Shown: positions 6,635 to 15,453 of the stretch, in pieces
Layout: every line of letters begins with the position of its first letter
Numbering within the stretch: position 1 is the first letter of the stretch
Assembly: GCA_020720365.1 (NCBI GenBank)
Contig: DYOU01000012.1
Span: 1 to 36,159 of the forward strand
Reading direction: 5' to 3'
DNA from: Candidatus Elulimicrobium sp.
GTDB lineage: Bacteria; Omnitrophota; Gorgyraeia; Zapsychrales; Fredricksoniimonadaceae
DNA length: 36,159 bases
The notes under the pieces: generated by a model
What the model was told of the DNA's origin: nothing
Databases searched by the model: none
Seen by the model: only the letters and a program-made list of their open reading frames with translations
Translations under genes and position numbers: made by a program

Positions 6635-7723
6635 ATGCGAATATTACGTAATTACATTTTAAAAGAATGCGTTGTCCCCTTCGCGATCGCCGTTGGAGTC
6701 CTTACCTTCGTCTTTCTTCTGGGCTACCTGCCCCAGCTAGCTAATAAAGTGATCAATAAAGGCGTCAGTATCTCATCGGTCATTATGGTCATGCTCTACA
6801 ATATCCCTGTCTTGCTGGGCTACACACTGCCTATTGCGGCCCTGTCCGCTGTTATCCTTACTTTTGGACGCTTATCATCAGATAATGAGATTATTGCCAT
6901 CCGTGCCAGCGGCATTCCTCTCCAGAGGCTCCTGGCCCCTTTGGTAGCCATTGGGATCCTTTTCTCGCTATCCTTACTGCTGTTGAACGACAGGGTTATC
7001 CCTCGGGCCTATCATGCCCAAAGAGAACTTCTCCATGAAACCGGCACCAAGAATCCAACAGCGATCCTCGAAGCCGGAACCTTCATTGATGATTTCAGCG
7101 GATTCGTTATTTTTATTTACAAGATCGAACGAAATCATCTGTTCAATGTCCGTATCTACCAGCCTCAGGAAGGAAAGCCGACACGCACTATTGTTTCTAA
7201 AGAAGGTGAATTCACCCCTGTCCCCGGCCAACAAAAGATCCTGCTCAAACTGATCGATGGAACCTCGGATGAACCCGACCTGCGTAATCCGAACAATTAC
7301 TACAAACTTAATTTCAAACAATCCTTCATGACCCTAGACCTGTCCAAGAAACAAGGGAAAGTCACCAAGAAGCCGAAAGGCATGACGCTCAAGGAACTAC
7401 AGACCGAGATCGGCGAATACCAGCGCATGGGGATCAATGCCAATCCGCTGATCAGCGAATATCACCGCAAGATCAGCTGGGCTTTCGCGCCGCTCATTTT
7501 CATATTGCTCGGATTTCCGGTCGCCGTTATTACACATCGTCGTCAAAAAACAGCCAATCTTCTTCTTGCCATTATCTTCGCCGCGCCGTATTATCTTTTA
7601 TCTGTCGGCTGCCAGGCCCTCGCGGGCCAGGGGCTGGTCCGGCCGGACTTGATCATGTGGTTTCCCAACATCGTCGGTGGGATCATTGTACTCATCCTGA
7701 ATTATAAATTATGCGCATCCTAG
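6635..7723 (+). CDS. lptF: LptF/LptG family permease (first copy)
   Basis: About 362 aa, YjgP/YjgQ family. Three N-terminal membrane segments (roughly residues 10-120), a periplasmic beta-jellyroll domain in the middle and three C-terminal segments (about 275-360) match the family. In the LptB2FG complex this subunit extracts lipopolysaccharide from the inner membrane and passes it to the periplasmic bridge. Typical segments are MRILRNYILKE at the start and SDNEIIAIRASGI. Which of the two neighbouring copies equals E. coli LptF is not certain. ATG codons at 6632 and 6635 are both possible; AGGA at the comF stop is better spaced for 6635. It overlaps the next gene by 13 bp. LptB, LptC, LptA and LptD are not in the window. 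Confidence 0.87.
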   Translation: MRILRNYILKECVVPFAIAVGVLTFVFLLGYLPQLANKVINKGVSISSVIMVMLYNIPVLLGYTLPIAALSAVILTFGRLSSDNEIIAIRASGIPLQRLLAPLVAIGILFSLSLLLLNDRVIPRAYHAQRELLHETGTKNPTAILEAGTFIDDFSGFVIFIYKIERNHLFNVRIYQPQEGKPTRTIVSKEGEFTPVPGQQKILLKLIDGTSDEPDLRNPNNYYKLNFKQSFMTLDLSKKQGKVTKKPKGMTLKELQTEIGEYQRMGINANPLISEYHRKISWAFAPLIFILLGFPVAVITHRRQKTANLLLAIIFAAPYYLLSVGCQALAGQGLVRPDLIMWFPNIVGGIIVLILNYKLCAS

Positions 7724-8817
7724 ATAATTACATCACTCGGTCAGTCGTACAAATATTCCTTTCGACCATTCTGATATTCTGTTTTCTTTATATCCTGATC
7801 GACCTGGCCACACACCTGGAAGATTTTATTTCCAATAAAGTCCCCTGGCAAACCGTTGCCAGTTATTACGGATCTTTCTTCCCTATTATTTTTGTGCAAA
7901 CAGCACCGATCGCATGCCTGCTGGCTTCTCTCTTTACCTACAGCAACCTGAACAATAACAATGAGATCATTGCCCTGCGCGCCAGTGGCCTGAATTTCTG
8001 GATGATCACCCGCCCGGCTATTATTTTCGGTATCGTCGCTGCCGCTCTCGTCTTTCTGGTCAATGAGAAATTTGTTCCGCAATCATTATCTATGTCACAA
8101 GAGATCAAACAGGAGAAAATCAAACTTGAAGCCAGCAAACGAAAGACAAAAGCTCCCCCAATCAAACACCTGTTCTTCTACGGCCTCAACAACCGCCTGT
8201 TTTTCATCGATCAATTCGATCCTTCAACCAAAACTCTCGAAGGCATTACGATCATCGGACAAAACGACAACCAACAAATGACCGAAAAAATCGTGGCCCT
8301 CAAAGGCGAATGGACCGGATCCGGCTGGAAGTTCACCAATTGTCAGATCTCAAAATACGACCCTTTTGACCTATCTTCAACCGGGAATGTTCAATTCTTC
8401 AAAGATAAAACATTGGATATTCATGAAAGCCCGGAGGATATGCTGAAACAGCGCAATAGCGTATCCACCATGAACATTCGGGGACTGAAAGCTTATATTA
8501 AACGTTTTAAAGGCAGCGGAGCCGTTGCGGCTTTGAACGGACTAAAAGTTGACCTCCATCAAAAGATCGCTTACCCTTTTGCCTGTATCGTTATCATCTT
8601 CGCAGGGCTGCCCTTCGCACTTGCTTCCGGACGGCGTAAAGGCCTTACTTTTGCTTCCGTTGGTATTGCTTTAGTGATCGGATTTCTATTCTATGTCGTT
8701 AATGCCGTTGGCCTGGCTTTAGGAAAAGGCGGCGTTCTTCCCCCTTTACTTGCCGCATGGGTTGCGCCAATATTATTTGTCGGAGCAGGAATTTATTCAG
8801 CGAGAAAGTTATTCTGA
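7711..8817 (+). CDS. lptG: LptF/LptG family permease (second copy)
   Basis: 368 aa, same architecture as the preceding gene: N-terminal membrane helices (MRILDNYITRSVVQIF onward), NNEIIALRASGLN after helix 3, a central periplasmic jellyroll, and three C-terminal helices ending at the last residues. Paired with the previous gene it should form the heterodimeric LPS extractor with LptB. The start overlaps the end of lptF by 13 bp, so translation is coupled. The gene ends only 3 bp from the convergent alr gene, with no terminator hairpin with a T-tract between them. The presence of both copies argues for true lipopolysaccharide or a similar glycolipid in the outer leaflet. Confidence 0.87.
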   Translation: MRILDNYITRSVVQIFLSTILIFCFLYILIDLATHLEDFISNKVPWQTVASYYGSFFPIIFVQTAPIACLLASLFTYSNLNNNNEIIALRASGLNFWMITRPAIIFGIVAAALVFLVNEKFVPQSLSMSQEIKQEKIKLEASKRKTKAPPIKHLFFYGLNNRLFFIDQFDPSTKTLEGITIIGQNDNQQMTEKIVALKGEWTGSGWKFTNCQISKYDPFDLSSTGNVQFFKDKTLDIHESPEDMLKQRNSVSTMNIRGLKAYIKRFKGSGAVAALNGLKVDLHQKIAYPFACIVIIFAGLPFALASGRRKGLTFASVGIALVIGFLFYVVNAVGLALGKGGVLPPLLAAWVAPILFVGAGIYSARKLF

Positions 8818-8820
8818 CCT

Positions 8821-9972
8821 TTACATAAAAATCCGGGGCAGGCGATTGCCCATATTACACGTTACTTCATAATTGATCGTTCCTGCCCAAGCCGCGATCT
8901 GCTCCGCAGAAATACATCCCTTCTTCTGCCTACCTAGAACAACAGCGGTGTCACCGACCTTGACCCTGCCGGCTAAAGAAATATCCACCATGAGCTGATC
9001 CATAGTCACCCGCCCCATGATGGGACATAATACTCCGTTAAGAAGAATGCTTCCCTTATTCGATAAGGCACGAAAATAACCGTCACTATACCCGATCGCC
9101 AGAACGGCAACCGGCGTATCTTTTTTTACCCTAAGGGTATGCCCATAACTTATGCCCCGGCCGCCATGAATAGTTTTAACCAGTAGTACTCTTGTTTTTA
9201 CGCTCATCACAGGTTTCAAGTCAATCTTCCCCACCAGGCTTTTGTCTGGATACAGGCCATAAAGCATCACACCCGGACGGGTTAAATTAAAATAACGATT
9301 CTTGTATCCCGCCAACCCCATACTATTCGCGGCATGGAGATATTTGAATGGCACTCCTTCTTTAATAAGGTCCGCAACGGCATAGGCAAAGAGCTCACTC
9401 TGACGCTCTGTATACGCGCGATCCGAATCTGCTAGAGGAAAATGTGTCAGGAACCCTTCAATATAAACGTGATCCAACTTCAATATTTTACTAACAAAGA
9501 GAAGGATATCTTCATGCCATACCCCTAACCGCCCCATTCCTGAGTCAACCTTAATATGCACAGGCATCAGAACCTTTGCTTTCTTGGCCTCTGCATTTAA
9601 CGCGCGCGCCATCTCAAGAGTACACAAGGCCGGCGTCAAAGAGTATTGCACCATATCGCGCGCCGTTTCAATGAAAGTCGCTTCAAAAACAAGAATACGA
9701 TCCCGACAGCCTGATGCGCGTAAAGTAACCGCTTCATTGATATTGGAAACAGCAAAGAACTTTCCCCCCTCCCTGGCGATCGAACGCACAACCTCCGGCA
9801 TACCATGGCCATACGAATCTGCCTTAACGACAGAAAGCACATCCACATTCCGGTTAAAGCGCGGCTCAAGCAAAGCACGGGAAATATCCTTGGCCACGCA
9901 AAAATTATACCGCAAAGCCGTAAGATCTATTTCAACCCAGGCACCTGATATATTAGTGGGGGATCCCTTCAC
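8821..9972 (-). CDS. alr: Alanine racemase
   Basis: About 383 aa. PLP enzyme that interconverts L- and D-alanine for peptidoglycan. The PLP lysine is in VVKADSYGHG (Lys50 from the GTG start), a variant of the common VKANAYGHG; the second catalytic base is the Tyr of ISYGHT (about 276). HIKVDSGMGRLG, HAANSMG and RPGVMLYG are the usual cofactor and barrel motifs, and the C-terminal beta domain (GRVTMDQLMVDIS) is complete. The start is ambiguous: GTG at 9972 follows the tsaB stop by 1 nt (TAGCGTG) and suggests reinitiation, while an in-frame TTG at 9987 overlaps tsaB. There is no upstream ATG option. It is the last gene of the long minus-strand run, convergent with lptG. Confidence 0.92.
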   Translation of the reverse strand: MKGSPTNISGAWVEIDLTALRYNFCVAKDISRALLEPRFNRNVDVLSVVKADSYGHGMPEVVRSIAREGGKFFAVSNINEAVTLRASGCRDRILVFEATFIETARDMVQYSLTPALCTLEMARALNAEAKKAKVLMPVHIKVDSGMGRLGVWHEDILLFVSKILKLDHVYIEGFLTHFPLADSDRAYTERQSELFAYAVADLIKEGVPFKYLHAANSMGLAGYKNRYFNLTRPGVMLYGLYPDKSLVGKIDLKPVMSVKTRVLLVKTIHGGRGISYGHTLRVKKDTPVAVLAIGYSDGYFRALSNKGSILLNGVLCPIMGRVTMDQLMVDISLAGRVKVGDTAVVLGRQKKGCISAEQIAAWAGTINYEVTCNMGNRLPRIFM

Positions 9973-9973
9973 G

Positions 9974-10684
9974 CTATACGCTCTCAAATGATTTTTTCTG
10001 CACCTGACAATCTTCCGGATACAAATAAAGTGGAGTGATCGTTTCTATATTATCTACATCTTTCTTGGCCAGCCTGAGCCAGCCTAACCGGGCCAGTTCT
10101 TTCGCTTGAGGCAGCCAATTCTTCTCAGGCTCAAAGGCTGCGCTAAAAGTGGAATGACGCTCAGACTCCTGCCTGATCAGATCCTGAGCCAGCAAGATCC
10201 CATCCCCTACAAAAATAACCTCGCCAGACAAAAGAGGCAGTATTTCACTTAAAGGTTTCAATACATGATCCGTCTTGCGCCTTAACTCACTCCCATGCCT
10301 TTCATAAAGACACGCATAAAAAAGCTTCCGCCGGGCATCTGATAAAACGCACACCTGGACCGGTTTGTCTGACTTTACATTCATCGCGATCACGTCAAGA
10401 CTCGACACTCCCACCACTAAACGTTCATTCACCATAATAAATGCTTTTAACATGGAAAGACCCACCCTCAGGCTGGTAAAAGAGCCCGGCCCAAGCCCAA
10501 CAACATAAGCATCAATATCATGAAGAAAAATACCCGCCCTCTGCAGCACGCGTTCAATATCAAAAGTGATCGACAGGGAAAGGTCCTTCTTGGGCGGAAC
10601 ATTACGAAAGACTAGGACTCTGTCATTCTCGGCAACAGCGATGCTCAAATGCTTGGTTGAGGTATCGACGGCGAGTATTTTCAT
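9974..10684 (-). CDS. tsaB: tRNA t6A biosynthesis protein TsaB
   Basis: 236 aa, ASKHA fold. The start MKILAVDTSTKHLSIA and the internal GLGPGSFTSLRVGLSM are diagnostic of TsaB (YeaZ). It is an inactive paralogue of TsaD that pairs with TsaD and TsaE to put threonylcarbamoyl on A37 of ANN-decoding tRNAs. The gene follows tsaE by 2 bp; TsaD and TsaC are not in the window. The length is normal. A modest AAGG lies about 9 nt before the ATG. It nearly abuts alr. Confidence 0.92.
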   Translation of the reverse strand: MKILAVDTSTKHLSIAVAENDRVLVFRNVPPKKDLSLSITFDIERVLQRAGIFLHDIDAYVVGLGPGSFTSLRVGLSMLKAFIMVNERLVVGVSSLDVIAMNVKSDKPVQVCVLSDARRKLFYACLYERHGSELRRKTDHVLKPLSEILPLLSGEVIFVGDGILLAQDLIRQESERHSTFSAAFEPEKNWLPQAKELARLGWLRLAKKDVDNIETITPLYLYPEDCQVQKKSFESV

Positions 10685-10686
10685 AC

Positions 10687-11151
10687 TTAATCACCTTTTA
10701 ATAATTTCAACCGCTCTGCCTGAATGGCACCAAAATACGATATACTGATACACCGCCTGTCTTCACCGGCATGACGAAGCTCAACCTTCCAGTAATTGTC
10801 TGGAATAAGATCTTCCAGCCGTTCCGACCACTCTACGGCCGCAACGCCCCTGCCATAAAAATACTCTTCATATCCAAGCCCGAAAAGATCCTCGGCCTGA
10901 ATACGATAAAGATCAAAATGATATAATGGCATCTTTCCATCATAAATATTCATTAACGTAAACGTTGGGCTATGCACTTTCAAAGGATCCAAGCCCAAGC
11001 CCTTAGCTATTCCCTTCACAAAAGCCGTCTTGCCTGCGCCAAGATCTCCGAACAAACAGATAACATCCGAAGGCTTCAACGCTTGAGCGAACCGCGCGCC
11101 GATCGCCAGGGTTTCCTCATAACTGTTGGAAAGGAAATTAGTCAGCTCCAT
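10687..11151 (-). CDS. tsaE: tRNA t6A biosynthesis ATPase TsaE
   Basis: 154 aa. P-loop GDLGAGKT at 35-42, then SPTFTLMN, HFDLYR and AAVEWSER, the family signature of TsaE (YjeE). It drives turnover of the TsaBDE complex in t6A synthesis. The gene lies 3 bp after thiL and 2 bp before tsaB. Adjacency of tsaE and tsaB is common in bacteria and supports both names. Confidence 0.93.
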   Translation of the reverse strand: MELTNFLSNSYEETLAIGARFAQALKPSDVICLFGDLGAGKTAFVKGIAKGLGLDPLKVHSPTFTLMNIYDGKMPLYHFDLYRIQAEDLFGLGYEEYFYGRGVAAVEWSERLEDLIPDNYWKVELRHAGEDRRCISISYFGAIQAERLKLLKGD

Positions 11152-11154
11152 CTC

Positions 11155-12069
11155 TTAAAAGTGCTTATACCCCGACGCTGATATTGTCTTCAGGACTCCC
11201 TGCCTATCCCTGAGACTGATCCTGGCAGGACCTTTAATAATAACCCCCACTTGAATAAACGAGAACCCTTTCTTCCCGGCTGCACTGCAGGCCAATGAAT
11301 GTGCGCGTGCCGCTGGCAATGTAAACAGCAACTCAAAATCTTCACCGCCACTCAATGCCGAGTTCAATCCAGCTCCAGGATTAAGGGGAATCCTGATCTC
11401 ATCGATCACCGCACCAACCCTGCTGGCTTTCAGAAGATGCCCAAGATCTCCCGCAAGCCCATCAGAAATATCCATCATGGCCGATGGCTTATAATTCTCC
11501 ACAAGGAACCGCGCCTCTTTCACCCGGGGCAAGAAAGTCAAATGCCGTCCGGAATGTAAGGTATTTCCCAGCGGCCCAGTAACAAAGATCACATCACCTG
11601 GACATGCCCCGCGACGCAATACCAAATGTTTTTTCTCTACCTCACCTAAAAGAGCAATATTGATAACCAGTGTATCTGCTCTAACCGTATCACCACCCAC
11701 AATGCTCACGTCAAACTTCCGCGCAAGCGCCGACATCCCCTCATACAACTGCGACACATACCTTGCCGGCAGTCCGGAAGGCAACCCAAGAGATATCACC
11801 GCATGCGTCGGTAGGCCTCCCATCGCGGCAATATCACTGATATTACACGCCAATGCTTTATGCCCGACCTGCCGGGCCGAAGCGTCCCGCAAGAAATGCA
11901 CGCCCTCTACCAGCATATCCGTCGTCAATAATTGATATCGCCGGGCATCAAGCTTAAGGACCGCAGCATCGTCCCCGATCCCTTCCACCACCCGTGACGA
12001 CGGATATTGATACTTTCTGATTGAATCGATCAACCCAAACTCACCCAACCGATCAATGCTCTTTCCCAT
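11155..12069 (-). CDS. thiL: Thiamine-monophosphate kinase
   Basis: 304 aa. Phosphorylates thiamine monophosphate to the active diphosphate with ATP. The PurM-like fold shows the N-terminal GIGDDAAVL (about 30-38), LLTTDMLVEGVHF, SDIAAMGG and VGGDTVR, metal-nucleotide binding segments, and DISDGLAGDLGHL later. The length is normal (E. coli ThiL is slightly longer). ATG at 12069 is preceded only by a weak purine stretch. It lies 20 bp after mtnA and 3 bp before tsaE. No other thiamine genes are seen. Confidence 0.93.
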   Translation of the reverse strand: MGKSIDRLGEFGLIDSIRKYQYPSSRVVEGIGDDAAVLKLDARRYQLLTTDMLVEGVHFLRDASARQVGHKALACNISDIAAMGGLPTHAVISLGLPSGLPARYVSQLYEGMSALARKFDVSIVGGDTVRADTLVINIALLGEVEKKHLVLRRGACPGDVIFVTGPLGNTLHSGRHLTFLPRVKEARFLVENYKPSAMMDISDGLAGDLGHLLKASRVGAVIDEIRIPLNPGAGLNSALSGGEDFELLFTLPAARAHSLACSAAGKKGFSFIQVGVIIKGPARISLRDRQGVLKTISASGYKHF

Positions 12070-12089
12070 AACAAGATCCCGTCATCAAC

Positions 12090-13133
12090 CTAAACCTGCT
12101 GTGCCAATACCCGTTTAATACTGGCCGCGAATGGTTTCTGAATAATCCCGTACTCCGTGATGATCCCGCTGATCAGTTCATGCGGCGTCACATCAAAAGA
12201 AGGATTAAACACCTTAATCCCCTCCGGAGCCGTTCGACGAAAGCCGAAACTGGTGACTTCTTCTGCTGAACGTTCTTCAATAGGGATGTCCTTGCCGGAT
12301 TTGATTTTCAGATCAAAGGTGGTTTTCGGGGCAACAACATAAAAAGGAACTTTATGATACTTAGCCAGGACCGCCAGCATATACGTTCCGATCTTATTAG
12401 CCGTATCGCCATTCGACGCAATCCGGTCGGCACCTGTAAAGATGATGTCTACCCCTTTATCCCGCATAACCGTCGCCGCCATATTATCGCAGATCAACGT
12501 GACATCAATCTTGTTCTTTTGCAACTCCCACGCTGTTAAACGTGCCCCCTGCAACAACGGACGAGTTTCCAGAGAATATACCTTGAATTTCTTCCCCGCC
12601 GCTTTGGCGGCATACATCACGCCCAAGGCTGTGCCATAATCAGCCGTAGCCAATGCCCCGGCATTACAGATCGTCATTACGGTATCCCTGGAATGAATAA
12701 GCCCGGCGCCATACTGCCCCATGGCACGGCACACGGCACGGTCTTCTTCGTAGATCGCATTCGCTTCGGCCTCAAGAACAGCCTTGAGAATAGCCACCGT
12801 CTTGTCAGGATTATACAAAACAAGGCCGCGCATCTGGGCGAGCGCATTGAACAAATTAACGGCCGTTGGACGCGACCCTCCAATATAGTCGCACAACTCA
12901 CACACCCGGCGTACAAACGCAGCTGTATCTGTCCCTTGATAATCCCGGATCCCTAAAACAACTCCATAGGCAGCAGCAATCCCCAAGGCCGGGGCTCCGC
13001 GTACTTTCAGCGTTTTGATCGCGCCCCATAAAGTCTCGACCTTTCGACAATCCAGATAGATCAATTTATTCGGAAGCTGAGTCTGATCAATGATCCTGAC
13101 AGAATGACCTGTCCATTTGATTGTATCAATCAT
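12090..13133 (-). CDS. mtnA: S-methyl-5-thioribose-1-phosphate isomerase
   Basis: 347 aa. Isomerises methylthioribose-1-phosphate to methylthioribulose-1-phosphate in methionine salvage. Seen: VRGAPALG (about 44-51), TICNAGALAT with catalytic Cys156, and FTGADRIASNGD with Asp236. The 80-residue distance between Cys and Asp is the same as in the studied Bacillus enzyme, so I prefer MtnA over the related eIF2B-like or ribose-1,5-bisphosphate isomerases. The ATG overlaps the metG stop by 4 bp. No other salvage gene (mtnB, C, D, K, P) lies nearby, so the pathway downstream is open. Confidence 0.9.
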   Translation of the reverse strand: MIDTIKWTGHSVRIIDQTQLPNKLIYLDCRKVETLWGAIKTLKVRGAPALGIAAAYGVVLGIRDYQGTDTAAFVRRVCELCDYIGGSRPTAVNLFNALAQMRGLVLYNPDKTVAILKAVLEAEANAIYEEDRAVCRAMGQYGAGLIHSRDTVMTICNAGALATADYGTALGVMYAAKAAGKKFKVYSLETRPLLQGARLTAWELQKNKIDVTLICDNMAATVMRDKGVDIIFTGADRIASNGDTANKIGTYMLAVLAKYHKVPFYVVAPKTTFDLKIKSGKDIPIEERSAEEVTSFGFRRTAPEGIKVFNPSFDVTPHELISGIITEYGIIQKPFAASIKRVLAQQV

Positions 13134-14638
13134 ACCTTCTCCAATTCAATTCGTGGGAACAATGGTGGAAAGATGGGAAGCTTGACGCCGCTTTCAAGGC
13201 CGCCCCAAACTAAGCCTGAAGCCTGAACGCCCAGGATTTCCAGCACCCTTCCTGCTTTGTCCGGCATGACCGCCCTTAACAATACCGCCGCAATACGCAA
13301 AGCCTCTGTCGCTACATATAGAACCCGCCCTGCGGCGGGAAGGTCTGTCTTTGCCAATTTCCAGGGAGCTTGCACTTCCATATACTTATTGACAACCCGA
13401 ATCAGCTCCATGATCTGATCGATGGCCGCATCAACCTTGTATTGCCGCACCAATTCTTCCACACGCGACCCTAAAGTAGACGCCTGTGCCGCGATCTCAC
13501 GATCAGCTTCGGAAAGATCGCCCTGCCCTGGAATAACACCTTCGAAATATTTCCCGATCAACCCCGACACGCGGTTCAACAGGTTGCCGAAATCATTGGC
13601 CAGATCGCTGTTATAACGCTTTATGAAGTTCTCCAGCGTAAAATTAGCATCAGACCCCAGATTCATCTCGCTCATTAAATAATAACGGACTGCATCTACT
13701 CCATGCTGCTCGATCAAATCCAGCGGCTTAATGACATTCCCCAGAGACTTGGACATCTTACTTTCACCCATCAGCCACCAGCCATGCGCGAAGATGACCT
13801 CCGGCAGCGGAAGCTCGAGAGAAAAAAGCATGGTTGTCCAATAAATAGAATGTGTGGTCAGGATATCCTTGCCGATCAACTGGGCAGACGCAGGCCACCA
13901 GCGCTTAAATTTTTCTTCGTCCGAAAGATAGCCGACAGCCGAAATATAATTGATCAGCGCATCAAACCAGACATAGGTTACAAAATCACGGTCAAAAGGG
14001 ATCTCGATCCCCCAAGCCAGACGGCTTTTAGGACGGGAAATACACAAATCGGTCAATGGCTGGCGCAGGAATCCCAGCATTTCATTCTTGCGATGTTCCG
14101 GGCGGATAAAGCCTGGATTTTCTTCAATATACCGAATAAGCCGTTCCTGATACCGGCTCATTCTAAAGAAATAATTCTTTTCCTTCAGGACCTTGACTTC
14201 CCGAAACTGGCCGGACTCCGCCTCTTTCTCCGTAATGAACCGCTCCTCCGCTACCGAATATAAGCCTTCATATTCCTTCTGATAAATATCCCCATTATCA
14301 AAAACTTTCTGAAGAATAGACTGAACAACACGAATATGCCGTTCTTCCGTCGTACGGATAAAATCATCATTCGATATCCCAAGCTCTTTCCATAAAGAAC
14401 TGAACCGCGGAGCCAGATCATCACAGTGCTGTTGCGGGGCCAGGCCCCGTTTCTCAGCCGCCTGCTGTACCTTTTGGCCATGCTCATCTACTCCAGTCAG
14501 AAAAAAGACATCATCCCCCAAGGCCCGATGGAAGCGCGCCAAGACATCCGCCAGTATCGTCGTATACGCATGACCGATATGCGGCGTATCGTTCACATAA
14601 TAGATCGGTGTGGTCACATAAAACTTATTTTTTATCAT
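13130..14638 (-). CDS. metG: Methionyl-tRNA synthetase, short form
   Basis: 502 aa, class I synthetase. The HIGH motif is PHIGHAYT (His20-His23) and the KMSKS motif is at 294-298; WFDALINYISAVG and HGWWL are further MetRS motifs. In the connective domain the usual Cys of the zinc knuckle is missing (GLYSVAEERF, about 125-134), so this is a zinc-free type. The protein ends after the anticodon helical bundle and lacks the C-terminal tRNA-binding domain of Bacillus or E. coli MetRS. The start overlaps ricT by 14 bp and the stop overlaps mtnA by 4 bp. The holB-ricT-metG order is like that around Bacillus metS. Confidence 0.95.
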   Translation of the reverse strand: MIKNKFYVTTPIYYVNDTPHIGHAYTTILADVLARFHRALGDDVFFLTGVDEHGQKVQQAAEKRGLAPQQHCDDLAPRFSSLWKELGISNDDFIRTTEERHIRVVQSILQKVFDNGDIYQKEYEGLYSVAEERFITEKEAESGQFREVKVLKEKNYFFRMSRYQERLIRYIEENPGFIRPEHRKNEMLGFLRQPLTDLCISRPKSRLAWGIEIPFDRDFVTYVWFDALINYISAVGYLSDEEKFKRWWPASAQLIGKDILTTHSIYWTTMLFSLELPLPEVIFAHGWWLMGESKMSKSLGNVIKPLDLIEQHGVDAVRYYLMSEMNLGSDANFTLENFIKRYNSDLANDFGNLLNRVSGLIGKYFEGVIPGQGDLSEADREIAAQASTLGSRVEELVRQYKVDAAIDQIMELIRVVNKYMEVQAPWKLAKTDLPAAGRVLYVATEALRIAAVLLRAVMPDKAGRVLEILGVQASGLVWGGLESGVKLPIFPPLFPRIELEKV

Positions 14639-15434
14639 TGGTATTTTCCAAAGGCATATTGATCTTCACGACCTTGCCATCCCCGGTATCAACATAAACC
14701 AGCCGTTTAAGGATATCAAGATTTATCACCCTTCCGCGCCCCTCTGCCACCTGGATCTTGGCTCCCATTTTGGGAAGCCCACGGTTAAGTTCTTTATATA
14801 CATTGAACTCATACGCCATACAACACTTGATACGCCCGCACACCCCCGAGATTTTGGATGGATTTAAGGGCAGCGCCTGCTCTTTCGCCATCTTGATCGA
14901 CAGTTGACTGAAATCTTTAATGAAATTAGCACAACACAGCTCCTGGCCGCATACCCCATACCCCTTGACCATTTTCGCGCGATCACGTACCCCGATCTGC
15001 TTAAGTTCAATGCGCACACGAAATATCTTGGCCAATTCCTTCACTAAATTACGAAAATCTACACGCCCTTCAGCTGTAAAATATAATATAACTCTACTCG
15101 CATCAAAAGAATATTCTGCATTAAGCATGCGCATATCAAGGTTCAACTCATTCACTTTGCTCACACACATATTCAACGCGTCTTTGGCTTTACCACGGTT
15201 ATTCTCGATCTGACGCAAATCACCCTCTGTCACCTTGCGCAAGACCTTGCCTTGAGCCGACGGGGGCCTCCCGCCCTCGCTACCCGCAACCGCTTCTGCC
15301 ACTACACGGCCAACCTCAGATGACCGGTCAATATCAACGATCACCCGCTCTCCCCGCTTAAGTTCAAGTCCGCCGCCATCAAAACACGCGGATGGACGAT
15401 ACTCACCAACCTGCACATGAAATAATCTTGCCAT
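14625..15434 (-). CDS. ricT: PSP1-domain protein RicT (YaaT)
   Basis: 269 aa. PSP1 domain with two cysteine clusters, GVCGQELCC (about 164-172) and GVCGRIKCC (about 197-205), which in Bacillus RicT help bind an iron-sulfur cluster in the RicA-RicF-RicT complex acting with RNase Y on mRNA maturation. Residues 1-50 form the usual N-terminal beta domain. The tail (about 230-269) is Lys-rich and carries a short beta segment. A good ribosome site (GAGGAG) lies 3-4 nt before the ATG. It is 19 bp after holB and overlaps metG by 14 bp, as in the Firmicutes arrangement. RicA and RicF are not seen in the window. Confidence 0.9.
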   Translation of the reverse strand: MARLFHVQVGEYRPSACFDGGGLELKRGERVIVDIDRSSEVGRVVAEAVAGSEGGRPPSAQGKVLRKVTEGDLRQIENNRGKAKDALNMCVSKVNELNLDMRMLNAEYSFDASRVILYFTAEGRVDFRNLVKELAKIFRVRIELKQIGVRDRAKMVKGYGVCGQELCCANFIKDFSQLSIKMAKEQALPLNPSKISGVCGRIKCCMAYEFNVYKELNRGLPKMGAKIQVAEGRGRVINLDILKRLVYVDTGDGKVVKINMPLENTNDKK

Positions 15435-15453
15435 AATCTCCTCGATAAACTCT

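Noticed and set aside
8836-8851. GGGCA/TGCCC hairpin at the lptG-alr junction
   Set aside because: The stem is only 5 bp, lies inside the alr coding end and has no T-run after it.
13703-14263. 186-codon plus-strand frame opposite metG
   Set aside because: It lies fully antisense to a strongly conserved synthetase; its translation shows no domain pattern and no ribosome site.
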